From Platerodrilus igneus (Eukaryota; Arthropoda; Insecta; Coleoptera; Lycidae): a stretch of 64,000 bases of DNA. Positions 30,818 through 41,809 of the stretch are shown piece after piece. The stretch covers positions 1,272,501-1,336,500 of the forward strand of contig JARFIW010001177.1 in NCBI GenBank assembly GCA_036346225.1. Direction: 5' to 3'. The position numbers and the translations under genes are program-made. The notes beneath the pieces were generated by a model. It worked only from the letters and a program-made list of their open reading frames with translations, ran no database searches and was not told the origin of the DNA. How positions within the stretch are numbered: the first letter of the stretch is position 1; each line of letters starts with the position of its first letter.

Positions 30818-31470
30818 ATATTCTAGTGCGTTTTTAGAGAGTGGCACAACTGTGCTTGGGTGGTGTTGCGCAAAGAAATCAATCACGTGAAATCCCTAGC
30901 GCGCTATGGTTATAGTGACGTTGTTAGTAAGATACCTGCAGCTATCATTATCATCAATAGGTTTTTAGTCCTGGAACTGGTTAGACGCGTACCCCCATTG
31001 TTTCCTATTCTGAACTAACCTCCACATTTCCCTGAAATTTGCACTGTCTGCTTCTATGACTACCTGATCTAAGTCTACATCTACCTCCCTTTTCCTATCT
31101 CTGCTTGTAATATATCCCATACTATTCCCCAAAAATGTTTTACAATTATATACCCTATTTCTCCGACATTCAGTGGTTGTGAAGGGGCGTAAGCAGCCTG
31201 TGGCTGCCAAGTTCCCCTAGCACTTGAACATTTGCCGATTTAATATCTTTTCCAACATATCTTTTCGCACAGTCAACATTAGTTACCTGCAGCTAGTTAT
31301 GATATTAATTATGTTATGATATGTATCAATGGACAACTAATAAGGTAATTAATTTTAATAATTTTTTAATTTTAATAATTCTTCGATGTCACACTGCTCC
31401 CTAGATTAAGAGTTTCTATGTGTTGAATAATTTCACTTCATTTTTAATAAAGTGTTCGGTTATAGTACCG
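30818..31470 (+). repeat. LTR-like repeat, copy 1 (interrupted by RTE fragment)
   Basis: A sequence similar to 45,855-46,140: both start with GTTTTTAGAGAGTG, share GACGTTGTT, a run of TA/AT-rich sequence, and end with GTTGAATAATTTCA.TTCATTT.AATAAA, the last holding a poly(A)-like signal. The pair may be long terminal repeats of a gypsy-type element or another dispersed repeat. Copy 1 lies just after the pol relic at 29-30.6 kb. Confidence 0.45.
30945..31283 (-). mobile_element. RTE-like 3' fragment (copy D)
   Basis: A minus-strand RTE family 1 insertion of 339 bp, flanked by the 12-bp duplication TACCTGCAGCTA at 30,933-30,944 and 31,284-31,295. Reading from its 5' side it holds UTR sequence and then the C-terminus remnant with the ATG-type tail, without the main ORF in between. 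This shows the composite 3' end moves as a unit. Confidence 0.88.
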
Positions 31471-32690
31471 TCTGTTCTTATTTCTACAAGTTTGATTTTA
31501 AATGATAATTAACAGTTTATGAGGCAGCGATCAATACTGTAGCGTAAAAAGTGTTTTGTATTATCTTGACCCAACGTGTTGGCTAGGTATAGGCGAAGAA
31601 TTGACCACGTAGCTTAAAATTTTATTCATTGTTTACTGGGAATGCGAAGAGCACGACGGTTCATCTTTCACATTGTACAAGCCGTTTAGTCACGTGTTAT
31701 CGCAGAGTTGTTTGACCTTCGGATGGTCCATCTTTTAAAACTGAAACAAGGTGTTATCGTATTTATTAACGACAGCTGCTTCGTTGTTATATTAATGTAC
31801 ATCCGTTCAAAGCGCTCCCGAAGTCCACATTTTAAATTTATGTTAGTATATTTGATACGTGCAAAAAGTCGCTTCACAATTTTTGTGTAAATATTCATTA
31901 GGGTGATACGCACAGTTGTTCCCCGGCGATGTTTTAGGGGGAATAGCTAGCTCTCTATTGTGGTGCGAATTGTGTAGGAAACGGTTTCCCACTGCCGTAG
32001 AACGGACCTGATATTTTCTGACCAATCAAGATGCGTAATTAACAAACGTTCGTGGTTTACAATGGCAAACAACGCCATGATTCATTTTTGACGTAGCATC
32101 TAACTAAAACGAGTTATGCGAATTGCGAAAGAATATCATATACCTGTCTTGAAGTGACCTGTCGTTTCCTACACTGATTTGAACAATTATCTAAATGTTA
32201 TGAGGACCGCTACTGTGGCATTCAACTGGAACGAATTTATTTTTCAAGATTAAATACGAAGAATATATAAGTAGAAATCGCGCCGATTATTCTTAGAAAG
32301 TAGTAGGTAAGGCTGTTTCTTTGTCGAAAATAATCGTGCAAGAGCAATAAGTTCAAAAGTTGACTAAGCATTGCCCCAGAAATGCAAAAACGATTTCTTG
32401 TGTCAGGCCTAAGGGAAGTGGGGAAAATTGGAGCCTACTTACGCCAGTTTTATTGTACTTTTACCCAAAATTTAAAAGGCAGCAATTAGAGTAAATCAAA
32501 TAAGATTAGGAAAGCTGGAAATTTTAAAGACTATGGGTATAAATGATTATTAAATGTGAATAAAGAATATAATGGGGGGAAAGCAGGATGCTCATGGTAA
32601 TGACATTAAAATCACTATGAAGTCAAGCAGCAAAATGTCATACATGTAAATTTAGAAAAGGTAAACGAGAGATATAATCACGAAAACCAA
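31471..32690. other. Unassigned DNA
   Basis: No coding, RNA or repeat feature recognised. Open frames of 60-75 codons overlap on opposite strands and show no family signature. Confidence 0.4.
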
Positions 32691-32699
32691 GCAGTTGAA

Positions 32700-33850
32700 A
32701 TCAATAGGCAAGGTTTATAGAAATTAATGAACTATTAGTAACAAAAAGCGACGAGGAGACCAATTTACTAGAAAAACTGTACATATTATTTTTACCAGTA
32801 ACCAAAGTCATCAAAATGCTACCAGAAGAGGAAGTTTTAATTGATTTAGGTTCTCAATGCAGCACTATTTTTGAGAAATATATTGCTGTATACGGTAAAA
32901 TTAAGAACACTGCCCTTGAATAATGCATGGATTTTGGTCGCAGTCAAAGCGAGAAAGCAAAGGTTTGCGAGCAAGTGTTCGTTCCAATGTACATAGATGG
33001 TACGCTGTTTGATGTGCCGTGTATTATAATTTTCAAATCTAATGAATAGATGATTCTGAGTTGTGATTGGCTTAATGCTGAAAGAGTAAGGTTAGATTTT
33101 TCTAATGGGTTTGTAATTGTAACTTCTAGGGAATTCATGGTCAAATCATTTGACGGAAAGCCGAAAGTAAAAAATTGTTTATGAACTTGTTACGTATAGA
33201 CAGGTTGGCAAATACGAGGCATCGCTATTCGGACATATAATTTTTGCGGAATCGGCGAAACGTTTTGAGAAAAGGGAAAAGGAGACTTATCTGAGGTGCA
33301 ATAGTATTATCTTGAGGTCCAATATTGTAAGGAGGGGGAGACCCTTGTTGCGAATGCTCTATCGCAATAGTCATTAGTAAAAGGGAATTGCATATATTTA
33401 AGTTAACGCTGGAATTTAAGGAAGTCGAAAACAATTTATGTGGAATTAGGGAGGAGCAAGCTAGTGATCTACGAGCGTTAAAAAAATGTTACAATTACAG
33501 AGAAGTGTGATTGAAGTAACAATGTGGTATGCATTACACGAGCTATATTATTTAGGGGGTCAACAGAATAAAAAATTTCAGATGTTTGTACCGCTAAATC
33601 ATGTGCAGGGTTTGATTGTACAAAAATGTTCAGATATCGGTCATGTTTGGTATAAGAAAACAACGCACACATGCGCATAATGTTTTTTTTTTGCCAAAAA
33701 TGTTGAAATGTATTTGACGGATTAAACCTCATGCGAGATTTGTCAGAAGTGCGAGGTAACAAGTAAAAGTACGGGTTCTTCTAATTCGACAATGAGTAAA
33801 AAGTCAGACGAGTTAATTTGTATTGATTTAATGGGTCAGTAGTCAGATTA
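32700..33850 (+). pseudogene. Second Ty3/gypsy-type relic: protease, RNase H end, integrase N-terminus
   Basis: 32,800-33,150 encodes a retropepsin-like domain: VLIDLGSQCSTIFEKY (Leu in place of the second residue of the usual DSG/DTG) and the following ILSCDWLNAERVRLDFSNG block. After 33,180 the sequence jumps to the end of RNase H (QYCKEGETLVANALSQ near 33,330-33,370); the RT is absent. Then comes an integrase HHCC zinc-binding region (GHVWYKKTTHT, CEICQKC) and the start of the core (DELICIDLMG), where it ends. Frameshifts and stops are frequent. This is an internally deleted copy. Confidence 0.8.
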
Positions 33851-34874
33851 CTAGGATAAGCGTTATCATAAAAGTGCAAATATCTTCTAAATTAGCGGTA
33901 TTTTTTGCAAAATAAAGGTATGTGTATATGGGATGTATGTACAGGTGTGTGTGCGAACAGGTTTTTGTAGGCATGATAATATGGAATTTGTATGTGTATG
34001 TAGGTATTGTGTAATCGTGATGTCTATTATGCAGATATTGGGACAAACGTAAAATTTGTGCTATTATGTAGGTATTTGAATCGAACGTAAATACTATAAT
34101 GCTCGCACGAATTGCCAATTTGTTTAAGGATGGGTTTTTGTAGTATAAATTTAAGAACTAAGAAAGTGCTCAGGTGCTGTAACAATAGGATCGTTTTATG
34201 TAGACGTATATACTGAAAATTTAATTCTTTCGTATATAATTTTTGCAAAACGGTGTAAAATGAGTTTTTGCAGAAAAATTTAAAATCCTACAGTAATAGG
34301 TTTGTGTGTTAAATTTATAAAATAACTTTTGCATGAGTTAAATAACTCTCAAATATTGTCAAGATATAAAGAAACTCGCGGCCTGCGATTATTATGGTGT
34401 CTATTAATAACTTGGAAAATGTGGAGCTTTGAGGTCGTCAGTGTCTGTTCTTTTTAAATGTTAATATATACTTATACCTACTTATCCTTAGCAAGTCATA
34501 ATTTATGCACGTTGGGTTGCCTGCCATAGATGTGCATATATTTTTTAGAATTCAATTAAGTTTTAGTTCACGTCTGTTTATTGCTTTTAGGCTACATTGT
34601 CTGGTCCGTTTCCAACATTAATCCAACTTAAATTTCTCACAAACCTCGGGAGCGGGGGAGGGGGTATTTTTATAAACGTGCTTTTAAGATATTATCCTAG
34701 ACTAGGTGGTATTGCACAGTATTTGCAAAAATATTTACTTCTATAAACTAATTTTGTTTATTACTGAAAATTGTTATTATTCAATAAAACTTAAAGCTAT
34801 TAAAGTTACTACCTGCATACAACCTTGGTTTTTTCTTCATGAACAAATAAGGGCATACTTGTTTTTGTGCGATT

Positions 34875-34877
<3 letters not shown>

Positions 34878-34919
<42 letters not shown>
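34878..34919. repeat. (TA)n microsatellite
   Basis: A pure TA run of about 42 bases. The Ile-Tyr repeat open frame here is an artefact. Confidence 0.95.
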
Positions 34920-34921
<2 letters not shown>

Positions 34922-35123
34922 GAATTTTGTTCAAACCATAATTAGAAAAGCCGAGGTCACATTCAGTATTCAGCTGTGGTGTAAATAGTTACTCATATTA
35001 TATTGAAATGAACGGCACACAGTATTGTCAGCTGTGTAAAAAAATGTTTGGTTTCTGCAGTGAATCAATCAAACTGCATAAAAATATGAACTAATTATCG
35101 TGTAATTAGAATATACCGGTAAG

Positions 35124-35126
<3 letters not shown>

Positions 35127-35189
<63 letters not shown>
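35127..35189. repeat. (TA)n microsatellite
   Basis: A pure TA run of about 63 bases, the longest in the window. Confidence 0.95.
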
Positions 35190-35190
<1 letters not shown>

Positions 35191-35399
35191 TAACAAGTTT
35201 TTCCGAAATTAATAGGACTAGCGGGGATGAAAATGCTAAACAAAGAAAATTAAATAAATAAGAATCTGCTACCGCCACTCCACAAAACGATAAAGACAAT
35301 TAAAGAATATAATTTTTTGTAAATAAAACATTAAAATTTTGTGTTTCTTTTTTAACATGATATATTTAGTACGATATTAATTTTTGAGATTCTTGGGGG

Positions 35400-36500
35400 A
35401 TTCTTCAGCATGTGCACGTTTCTGCTTAACCTAAAAATCTCTGAAGTATTCAATTACCTAATGGGTGCAAAGCCCCATTTAAAACACCCTAGAGAGCCCC
35501 ATTTTGCACTTGAGAATGATTACGTTACCATCCAAATTCTTCCTCGCGTTTTAAATAACGACATGATTTGCATATATTTTAAATTCAGATGACTATAATT
35601 AGGATAAAAAGACGAAATTATATGTTAGATCCGGCTGCGAGTTCAGTGTAATTGTATAAATTATTTTGGTGATGCCACCATGAACAGAAAATAACGACTT
35701 ACCTCTATTTACATGATTTTGCATACACACCTTATTTTAAATTAAAACCATTATATTACGAATCGAATAATTCTGCTATTCTTTGATATTTAATACAAGA
35801 ATAATGGAGCAGATCCCTGTTCAGAACACGCTAAGGAGCCACATTCTGCATTCATCATTTTGAGAATGATTACGTCATCCACTACATTTCCTATTTTTGC
35901 TTAACCAAAAAATCTCTTTTCAATTAACTAATGCGACGAGAGTAAAAACGAGGGCTAAGCTCTAAGGAGCACCGCTAAATTCTTCAACACATGCACGTTA
36001 TTGCTTAACCTAAAAATTCTTCAACGCGTTTAATTTTTGCTTAACCTAAAAATCTCCGAAGTACTCAATTACCTAATGGGGCATAGCTTCCTTCAGAACA
36101 TGCTAGGGAGCCCCATTCTGCATTAATCATTTTGAGAATGATTACGCCATCCACCACGTTTCTTATTTTTGCTTAACCTAAAAATCTCTCATGGGCCACA
36201 GACCCGTTCAGAACACGCTAGGTAGCCTGATTCCGCATTCATCATTTTGAGAATGATTATGACATCCACCACATTTCTTATTTTTGCTGAACCTAAAAAT
36301 TGCTCTTTAATTAACTATTGCGACGAGAATAAAAACGAAGGGCGAAGCTCTAAGGAGCACCCCGTTCCTTATTAAGCAAAGGCACGAGCGCCTCCACCAG
36401 GGCGAAGCTCCATTTACCTTACTATCTGATAACAAAAACAGCCGGCGCTGCGCCCCCACGGTGACGAGGGCAAATCCTAAGGAGCCCCATTGCACATTCA
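35400..36500. repeat. Imperfect tandem repeat, roughly 130-170 bp units
   Basis: At least four diverged units share the blocks GAGAATGATTACG.CATCCAC, ATTTTTGCTTAACCTAAAAA, TTCAGAACACGCTA.G.AGCC and, less often, CGACGAGA.TAAAAACGA followed by AAGCTCTAAGGAGCACC. Composition is less AT-rich than the neighbours towards 36.4 kb. No reading frame is conserved between units. It sits immediately upstream of the Polinton genes and could be its terminal or subterminal region. Confidence 0.75.
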
Positions 36501-36690
36501 TCATTAAGCAAACTATCAACCAACAAAGGCACCGGAGCTCCTGCCCTTTGCCCGCATTTTATTTTAAGCGGATGGGCTTCCCAATAGCAAAATTTGTATA
36601 TAAAGGGCAATTTTTGTTTCGAAACCGGCCTAGTACAACTACTTGTCTTCTAACAAGAAAACACCTCCTGGCAATCTTTCCGAGCTAGAT

Positions 36691-37205
36691 GTAAAAATTA
36701 CATTGATATCTTAAAAAAAACTAATGCATATAATAAACGGTTTCACAAAGATTTTCCTAAAACGCCCAAATATAAAAATTTTATCGCACCGAATTTAACG
36801 CCGTCACCCGTGGCGTCTACAATATATACACTTCCGCCCACGTCACAGCATGTCTCATCGTTGTTTTCTCCGTCGATGAGGGCAAGAGAGATGAGTACAG
36901 CATCAGTGACTCCTACGATTTCCATGCAATAACGATCCAAAGTAACGAAAAGGAAAGGCTTTGGTATGGCGAATTTATCGAAAAACAGACGACCATTGAG
37001 CAATATAAACAGAATTTGGAAATGCAATAATTTGGATAAATCTAATAATAAGGTAGAATACATTTATTGGGACTCGTTGACCGAGCTGGTGAGCCGGCTT
37101 TGTTTGTTGTTGGCGGAGCGTTTGGCAGCAAACAATAGCTCTCACAATCAAACCGAATTTCTTTCAATTATATATGAATTAAAGGAGGCAAAGTTAAGCG
37201 CCTAA
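36691..37205 (+). pseudogene. Polinton-associated protein with YIYWDSLTELVSRL motif
   Basis: The frame runs from about 36,691 to the stop at 37,205 with one in-frame TAA near 36,930. The first half is Pro/Thr/Ser-rich (PKTPKYKNFIAPNLTPSP); the second half ends with IYWDSLTELVSRLCLLLAE and SIIYELKEAKLSA. C-termini of this type (Tyr-Trp-Asp, then a leucine-rich helix and a short acidic-basic tail) recur in uncharacterised proteins of Polinton-like elements in invertebrates, as I recall. Molecular role unknown. It precedes the repeat protein and integrase on the same strand. Confidence 0.55.
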
Positions 37206-37249
37206 TAAAATATACATGTCTTAAAGAATCGTTCAGAAATCAAATGGTC

Positions 37250-38210
37250 GTCGACAAATTTGGAAAAGCGTATATTGCCGAGACTCATGAAGTGGAGGTT
37301 TTGCAAATACTGCTGCGCACGGCTCTCCAGAAGTAAGCTTCAAACTAACTCCCAAAGGCGATTTCAATATAGAAAATAGAAAACTTTACAATGTAGGCAA
37401 TCCCGTGACAGAAACTGATGCGGTAAATAAACGAAGAGCCTTAGTATTAAATGAGGATGAGAAAATAGTTAACTTGAAAGACTTTATATAGAATAGTGAA
37501 TTTGGCCGATTCGAAAAAAATAAACGACGATGTAAACTTAAAATTTTTCACCGAAAAACTTAATCTGCGTATAGACAAAGCATTGAAAATATATTTGACA
37601 TCCGCATTTTCAGGAAAACATGCTAATAAGGAACTTAAATTTGACGTATGTTGTTAGAGACTTTGAAAGCGAAGATTTTGCTAATACCGATGCGCGCTGC
37701 TCTCAGTCGTAGGCTTTAAATTAAGTACCAAAGGCGATTTCAACTGAGAAAATAGAAAACTTTGCAACATAGGTAATCCCGTGACCAGAACGGACGCCGT
37801 AAATAAACGAAGCGCCTTGATATTAGACGAGGACGAGAAAATAGTTAACTTAAAAGACTTTGGAATAGTGAATTTAGCCGACCTAAAAAAATTCAACGAC
37901 GATGTAAACTTAAAATTTTGCACCGAAGAACTCAATCTGCGTATAGGCAAAGCATTGGAAATATGTTTGACATCCGCGTATTTAGAAAAATATGCTAATA
38001 AGAAACTTGAATTTGACGCCAAGTTGCGAAGCATTGAATTTACACGATCCCGCGGAGCTCAAGGATGCTGTTAAGAAAAGATACGTGGACGCGACGTTAA
38101 CCGAAAAAGCTCTAAATTTTATGAAACTCTCTAAGGTCGGCGACGGCAAATCCAAGAACTTTGTCTCCCAAGGCTTAAGAATTGTCAACATAAGGCGAGG
38201 CCGAAGTTAA
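37250..38210 (+). pseudogene. Repeat protein with DAVNK motifs (fibre-like), decayed
   Basis: Two direct repeats of about 375 bp (37,299-37,673 and 37,674-38,040) encode the same domain: KGDFN, then ENRKL.N.GNPVT.TDAVNKR, then a DEDEKIVNLKDFGIVNLADL block and NDDVNLKF. A third DAV motif (ELKDAVKKRYVDATL) follows near 38,070. NPVT-x-x-DAVNK(K/R)YVD repeats are typical of phage tail-fibre-like and Polinton/virus-borne repeat proteins, so a structural or fibre role is plausible. The first repeat has several stops; the second is open to 38,074, and the frame continues at 37,992-38,210 after a shift. Confidence 0.6.
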
Positions 38211-38509
38211 GCACGATACCGTTTCTGAGTTCTATGTGGATGCGAAAATATAAGATCTTATCGAAGGTGCTGTCATCCACCGTGACAACGTGATTATTCG
38301 ATATGTACTGCAATCGGTTTTTCAACTTATTAGCGAAATTATTTTAAATACGAATTTTCTGATTTTCATTCATTTACAATTAGGCGGGACCAAGACGTCT
38401 GCTAGAGACGATTTACAATTTCACAAAATTAATGCTAACGTTGTAAGATACATGTGCGTGCTGTTGGAGCAAGACAAAGCTTCACCGTATAAGTGTCACT
38501 TTCATCTTC

Positions 38510-39440
38510 ATGCCAAACCCTAAAATGGCTAAGAAATGTAACGATAAGGAAATATTAGTGAATGAATTGCACAGGGATGATAGAAAAACTTTTCCACGTC
38601 GAAGAACGATTAGCAAATCCCATCACGACTTATTCAAAGCCGAGATTGCTGAATTTATCCCATATCCGAAATATAATAAAGGTCATAAGTATATTTTACA
38701 CGTGATGAATGGTTACTCGAAATATTTATGGACGAGGCCGCTTAAATCCTTGAATGGCTATGAATGAGTGAGATTTTAGATGAAATTAAAGGTTCGCGAC
38801 CGCCTTTACCAAAAAACCTGCAAACCGATAATGGTACGAAAATTTATAACGTCCAATTCGCATAGCTGATGAAACAATATGGTGATATTAATCATTACCC
38901 TACATACAGTACGATCAAGACCGCTGTCATAGAACGTACAATAAGAACAATAAAAAACAACTATATAAAGCTTTTAGTCTGAGAGGCAAATAGAAGTGGA
39001 TTAACATAATTGATTCAATTGTATCAAAATACAACGATACGGTGCATTCTTTCACTGAAGAGAAGCCCAGAAAGTGACTGCGAAAACGCTTCTGAAAGTG
39101 TACAACAAATTATAACTTGCAACTAGAAAACCACGTTACGCTGTGGGCGACTTTGTGCTCATATTAAAATATAAAAGTATTTTTTCAAAAGGATACAATG
39201 CAAGCCGGAGAGAAGAAATGTTTAAACTATACAAAATGTTTCGAGCAAATCTGACTACTTATTTGGTCGTCGACATACATGGCAATCCAATATTGGGATA
39301 GTTTTATGAACCTGAACTGCAGAAAACCAGCGTGCCAAATAGTTACCTTATTGAGAAAATACTGAGGCGAAAAGGATCCAAAATTCTCGTCAAATGATCG
39401 GGTTTCCAAGAGTCTTACTGGATTTAACAAGTTAATGATA
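38510..39440 (+). pseudogene. Polinton integrase with chromodomain, decayed
   Basis: A retroviral-type integrase that would insert the element DNA. The N-terminal part holds VNELHRDDRKTFPRRR, then the core with FKAEIAEFIPYPKYNKGHKY (Glu where the first catalytic Asp is expected), YSKYLWTRPLKS, LQTDNGTK (second Asp kept) and TYSTIKTAVIERTIRTIKN (Glu kept). Further on are YAVGDFVLILKYKS, a strand-rich region with FYEPELQKTS, and a chromodomain-like end KILRRKGSKILVK.SGF where Trp has become a TGA stop. Several frameshifts are present. The order core then chromodomain, converging with a polB, is the Polinton arrangement. Confidence 0.88.
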
Positions 39441-39897
39441 TATACATTTGTTATATTTAAAAAAAATTTATTTTTTGATATTTTTGATTTTATAATATGC
39501 TATTTTTAAAAATAACAGATTTGTTTTTTTTATATTTTTTTATCATATAGTTACTTATGTGAAATTGCAAATAAGAAAGAGATACAGTACTTTTATGTAT
39601 TTTTAAATAATTTTATACATCCTACAAAAATAAAAAAAGGTACATTGTAGTGTTCTTTACTACAATATTTTAATTAATCTTCATAGTGAATATAAAACTA
39701 AAAAAATACAATGTAGTTTTCTTTATCACAATATTGTAATTAATTTTTATAATGAATATAAAAATAGAAAAATACACTAGTTTTCTTTAATACAATATTT
39801 TTATTAATTTTTTATAATGAATATAAAAATTTAAAAAAATACAATAAGCATCCTTTCTTTTTTATTATACAAAACATAATTAAGCTACATGTTAGAT
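39441..39897. other. AT-rich intergenic between integrase and polymerase
   Basis: T/A-rich with an imperfect repeat of about 60-70 bases (ATACAATATTTTAATTAATTTT..ATAATGAATATAAAA) three times between 39,650 and 39,850. No gene. As the space between two converging genes it would hold both poly(A) sites. Confidence 0.5.
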
Positions 39898-40330
39898 TCA
39901 AAGACCTTTTATTAGGTAATCACCATGAGATAAAGTATCAATGCCGTTAGATAAAATGTACCTTTTATCATCTTAATAACTTAAAGTAAATTTTGTCTAG
40001 CGTATGGAATATACATTATGCAAATATGAGCGGACGCTGTTTTAACCTCGTTCTATAACTACTTTATTTTGTAATGTATTGAGGTAGTGATCGAACCCGA
40101 TTTGTTCATCCGTAATGTACTTTTCAATGCCCTTAGCCTTCTTTATTACCTACCAGCATTCTATTTTTAAAGAGTAGCTTTCGAACGAATACATACAAGG
40201 TGCGTTAAAATACGACATCTAGTTTCGTCTTTCATCATACCAATGACTTTTTTTATTAATTAAAGGAATATTATAGATGTTATCGGGATCATAAGCACTA
40301 GTAACAAATTTTTCTAGATTGGTCTCTATA
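39898..40330 (-). pseudogene. Polinton DNA polymerase B, C-terminal part
   Basis: Reading leftward from the RTE insertion: YDPDNIYNIPLINKK, then after a frameshift CMYSFESYSLKIE, KKAKGIEKYITDEQIGFDHY, RSYLHNVYSI, DDKRYILSNGI and LSHGDYLIKGL, stop at 39,898. This is the thumb and C-terminus of protein-primed type-B polymerases of Polintons. Two stops and a shift are present. It continues at 44,225 beyond the RTE copy. Confidence 0.85.
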
Positions 40331-40699
40331 TCCACTTCGAACGGTTCTGCACCTTGCCGAAGTTCTAGATTGTTAGAACAGGTGAAATGGCTTGCGTGTT
40401 CTAACGAGCTAAAGAGTCAAACTACAGGTCCAACCAAAGTAGTAGGGTCGCTGCTGAGGAACCATACTAAGACAGGTCCCCGAAAGAGGGCAGCGGCTCT
40501 TTCGGTACTTAGATTGGCAGAGACTATAGGAGTCGGTATGGCAGTTTAAGACACACTACCGTGACAAAAATCAACAAAAACCACCACATTGCCTCCCAAG
40601 TACACAGCGTACTTAAATTGTAATAAACATGATGGCATTCTCTGGGGTAAAAGATTCCAGAGTTAAAATAGTTTTCCATTTGGATCTCCGAGAGAGGAC

Positions 40700-41690
40700 T
40701 ACTTCGGAGGATGTGATCGAAAAATATAGAAAAAAGTCAGGAACATTCTGCGAGTGGGAGCGTGAAATTTCAGAAGTATGAAGCAAGTAGGTAAGCTAGA
40801 AAACTTAAAAATTGAAATGAATAGGTTAGTACTAAACATAGTAGGGATCAGCGAAGTTCGGTGACAGAGGCGGGGGATTTTTGGAGTGGAGACTTCAGGG
40901 TAATTCACGCAGAAGTAGAGGAAAGAAATTCGGGTGTAGGAATAGTTATGCAAAAAAATATAGAACACTGTGTAGAAAATTACTTACAAAAGAACGAAAG
41001 AGTACTCATGGTTAGATTAGAATCTAAATCGGTAAACACAGTAATAATACAAGTATACATGCCCATCTCTAGTTACAGCGAGAAGATGTAGAAGCGATCT
41101 ACACAGATATCGAAGACATACTAAGATACATAAGATACATAAAAATTTAATAAATACGGGGAATTCTAATACAGTGGTAGGTGAGGGTAGGGAAGGAGCG
41201 GTAGTAGGTTTATTTGGTGTAGGCACTAGAAACGACAAAGGAAATAGGCTGATAGAATTTTGTGAAAAGAACAACTTAATCATCACAAACACATTATTTC
41301 AACATCATGTTAGAAGACGATATACGTGGAAGATGCCAGAGGATAGAAGAAGATATCAAACAGATTATATTCTTGTAAGACAACGGTTTAGAGATCAAGT
41401 AAAAGACTATAGAAGCCACCCAGGAGCAGATATAAACACTGACCACAACATGGTAATTATGAAAGCCGCACACAAATTTAAAAATTCGAAAAAAAATAAG
41501 GAAAAAAGGCATTCTGACTTTGAGAAATTAAAAGATATAGATATTCAAGAAAGATTCGAAAAAAAGTCAAATGGATTGCTAAAAGATATCGGGAACATAA
41601 CTGATACTAAGGAAGTAGAAACAGAATGGATTAACATTAAATCCAGCTTAGACATGGCGACCAGATATATTCTGGGATATAAATAAAAAG
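40700..41690 (+). pseudogene. RTE-like endonuclease domain (copy B)
   Basis: Homologous to the copy A endonuclease: GDFWSGDFRVIH, NERVLMVRLESKSVN, RYTWKMPED and NTDHNMV are visible, in several frames. It keeps Gln at the stop position of copy A and an A-run one base longer, which explains both breaks in copy A. Its own breaks include a shift near 41,085 and loss of the GDFNA motif at 41,160 (reads GNSNT). Confidence 0.8.
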
Positions 41691-41809
41691 AAAATAAGAA
41701 ACCAGGAATATCAAAAGATATCCTGAATTTAATATAAGAAAGACGAAAATACAAAAATAAACCAGACGAAACAGGAAAACAGGGATACAAAGCCATAAAA
41801 TGGGAAATT

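Larger units (their letters stand above)
33851..35400. other. AT-rich DNA with two (TA)n runs
   Basis: No gene was recognised. A 28-codon ORF at 35,008-35,094 encodes one partial zinc-finger-like unit (CQLC then HKNMN, last His missing), followed by a splice-donor-like GGTAAGTG just before the second TA run; this is too short to call. Confidence 0.4.

Noticed and set aside
35008..35094. 28-codon zinc-finger-like ORF followed by a splice-donor-like site
   Set aside because: It is a single incomplete finger lacking the last His, with no downstream exon visible. Too short to annotate.
34706..35299. ORFs with long Ile-Tyr runs
   Set aside because: They are translations of (TA)n microsatellites.
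36743..37063. 106-codon minus-strand ORF
   Set aside because: The plus-strand frame at the same place matches a Polinton-associated protein, so this is its shadow.
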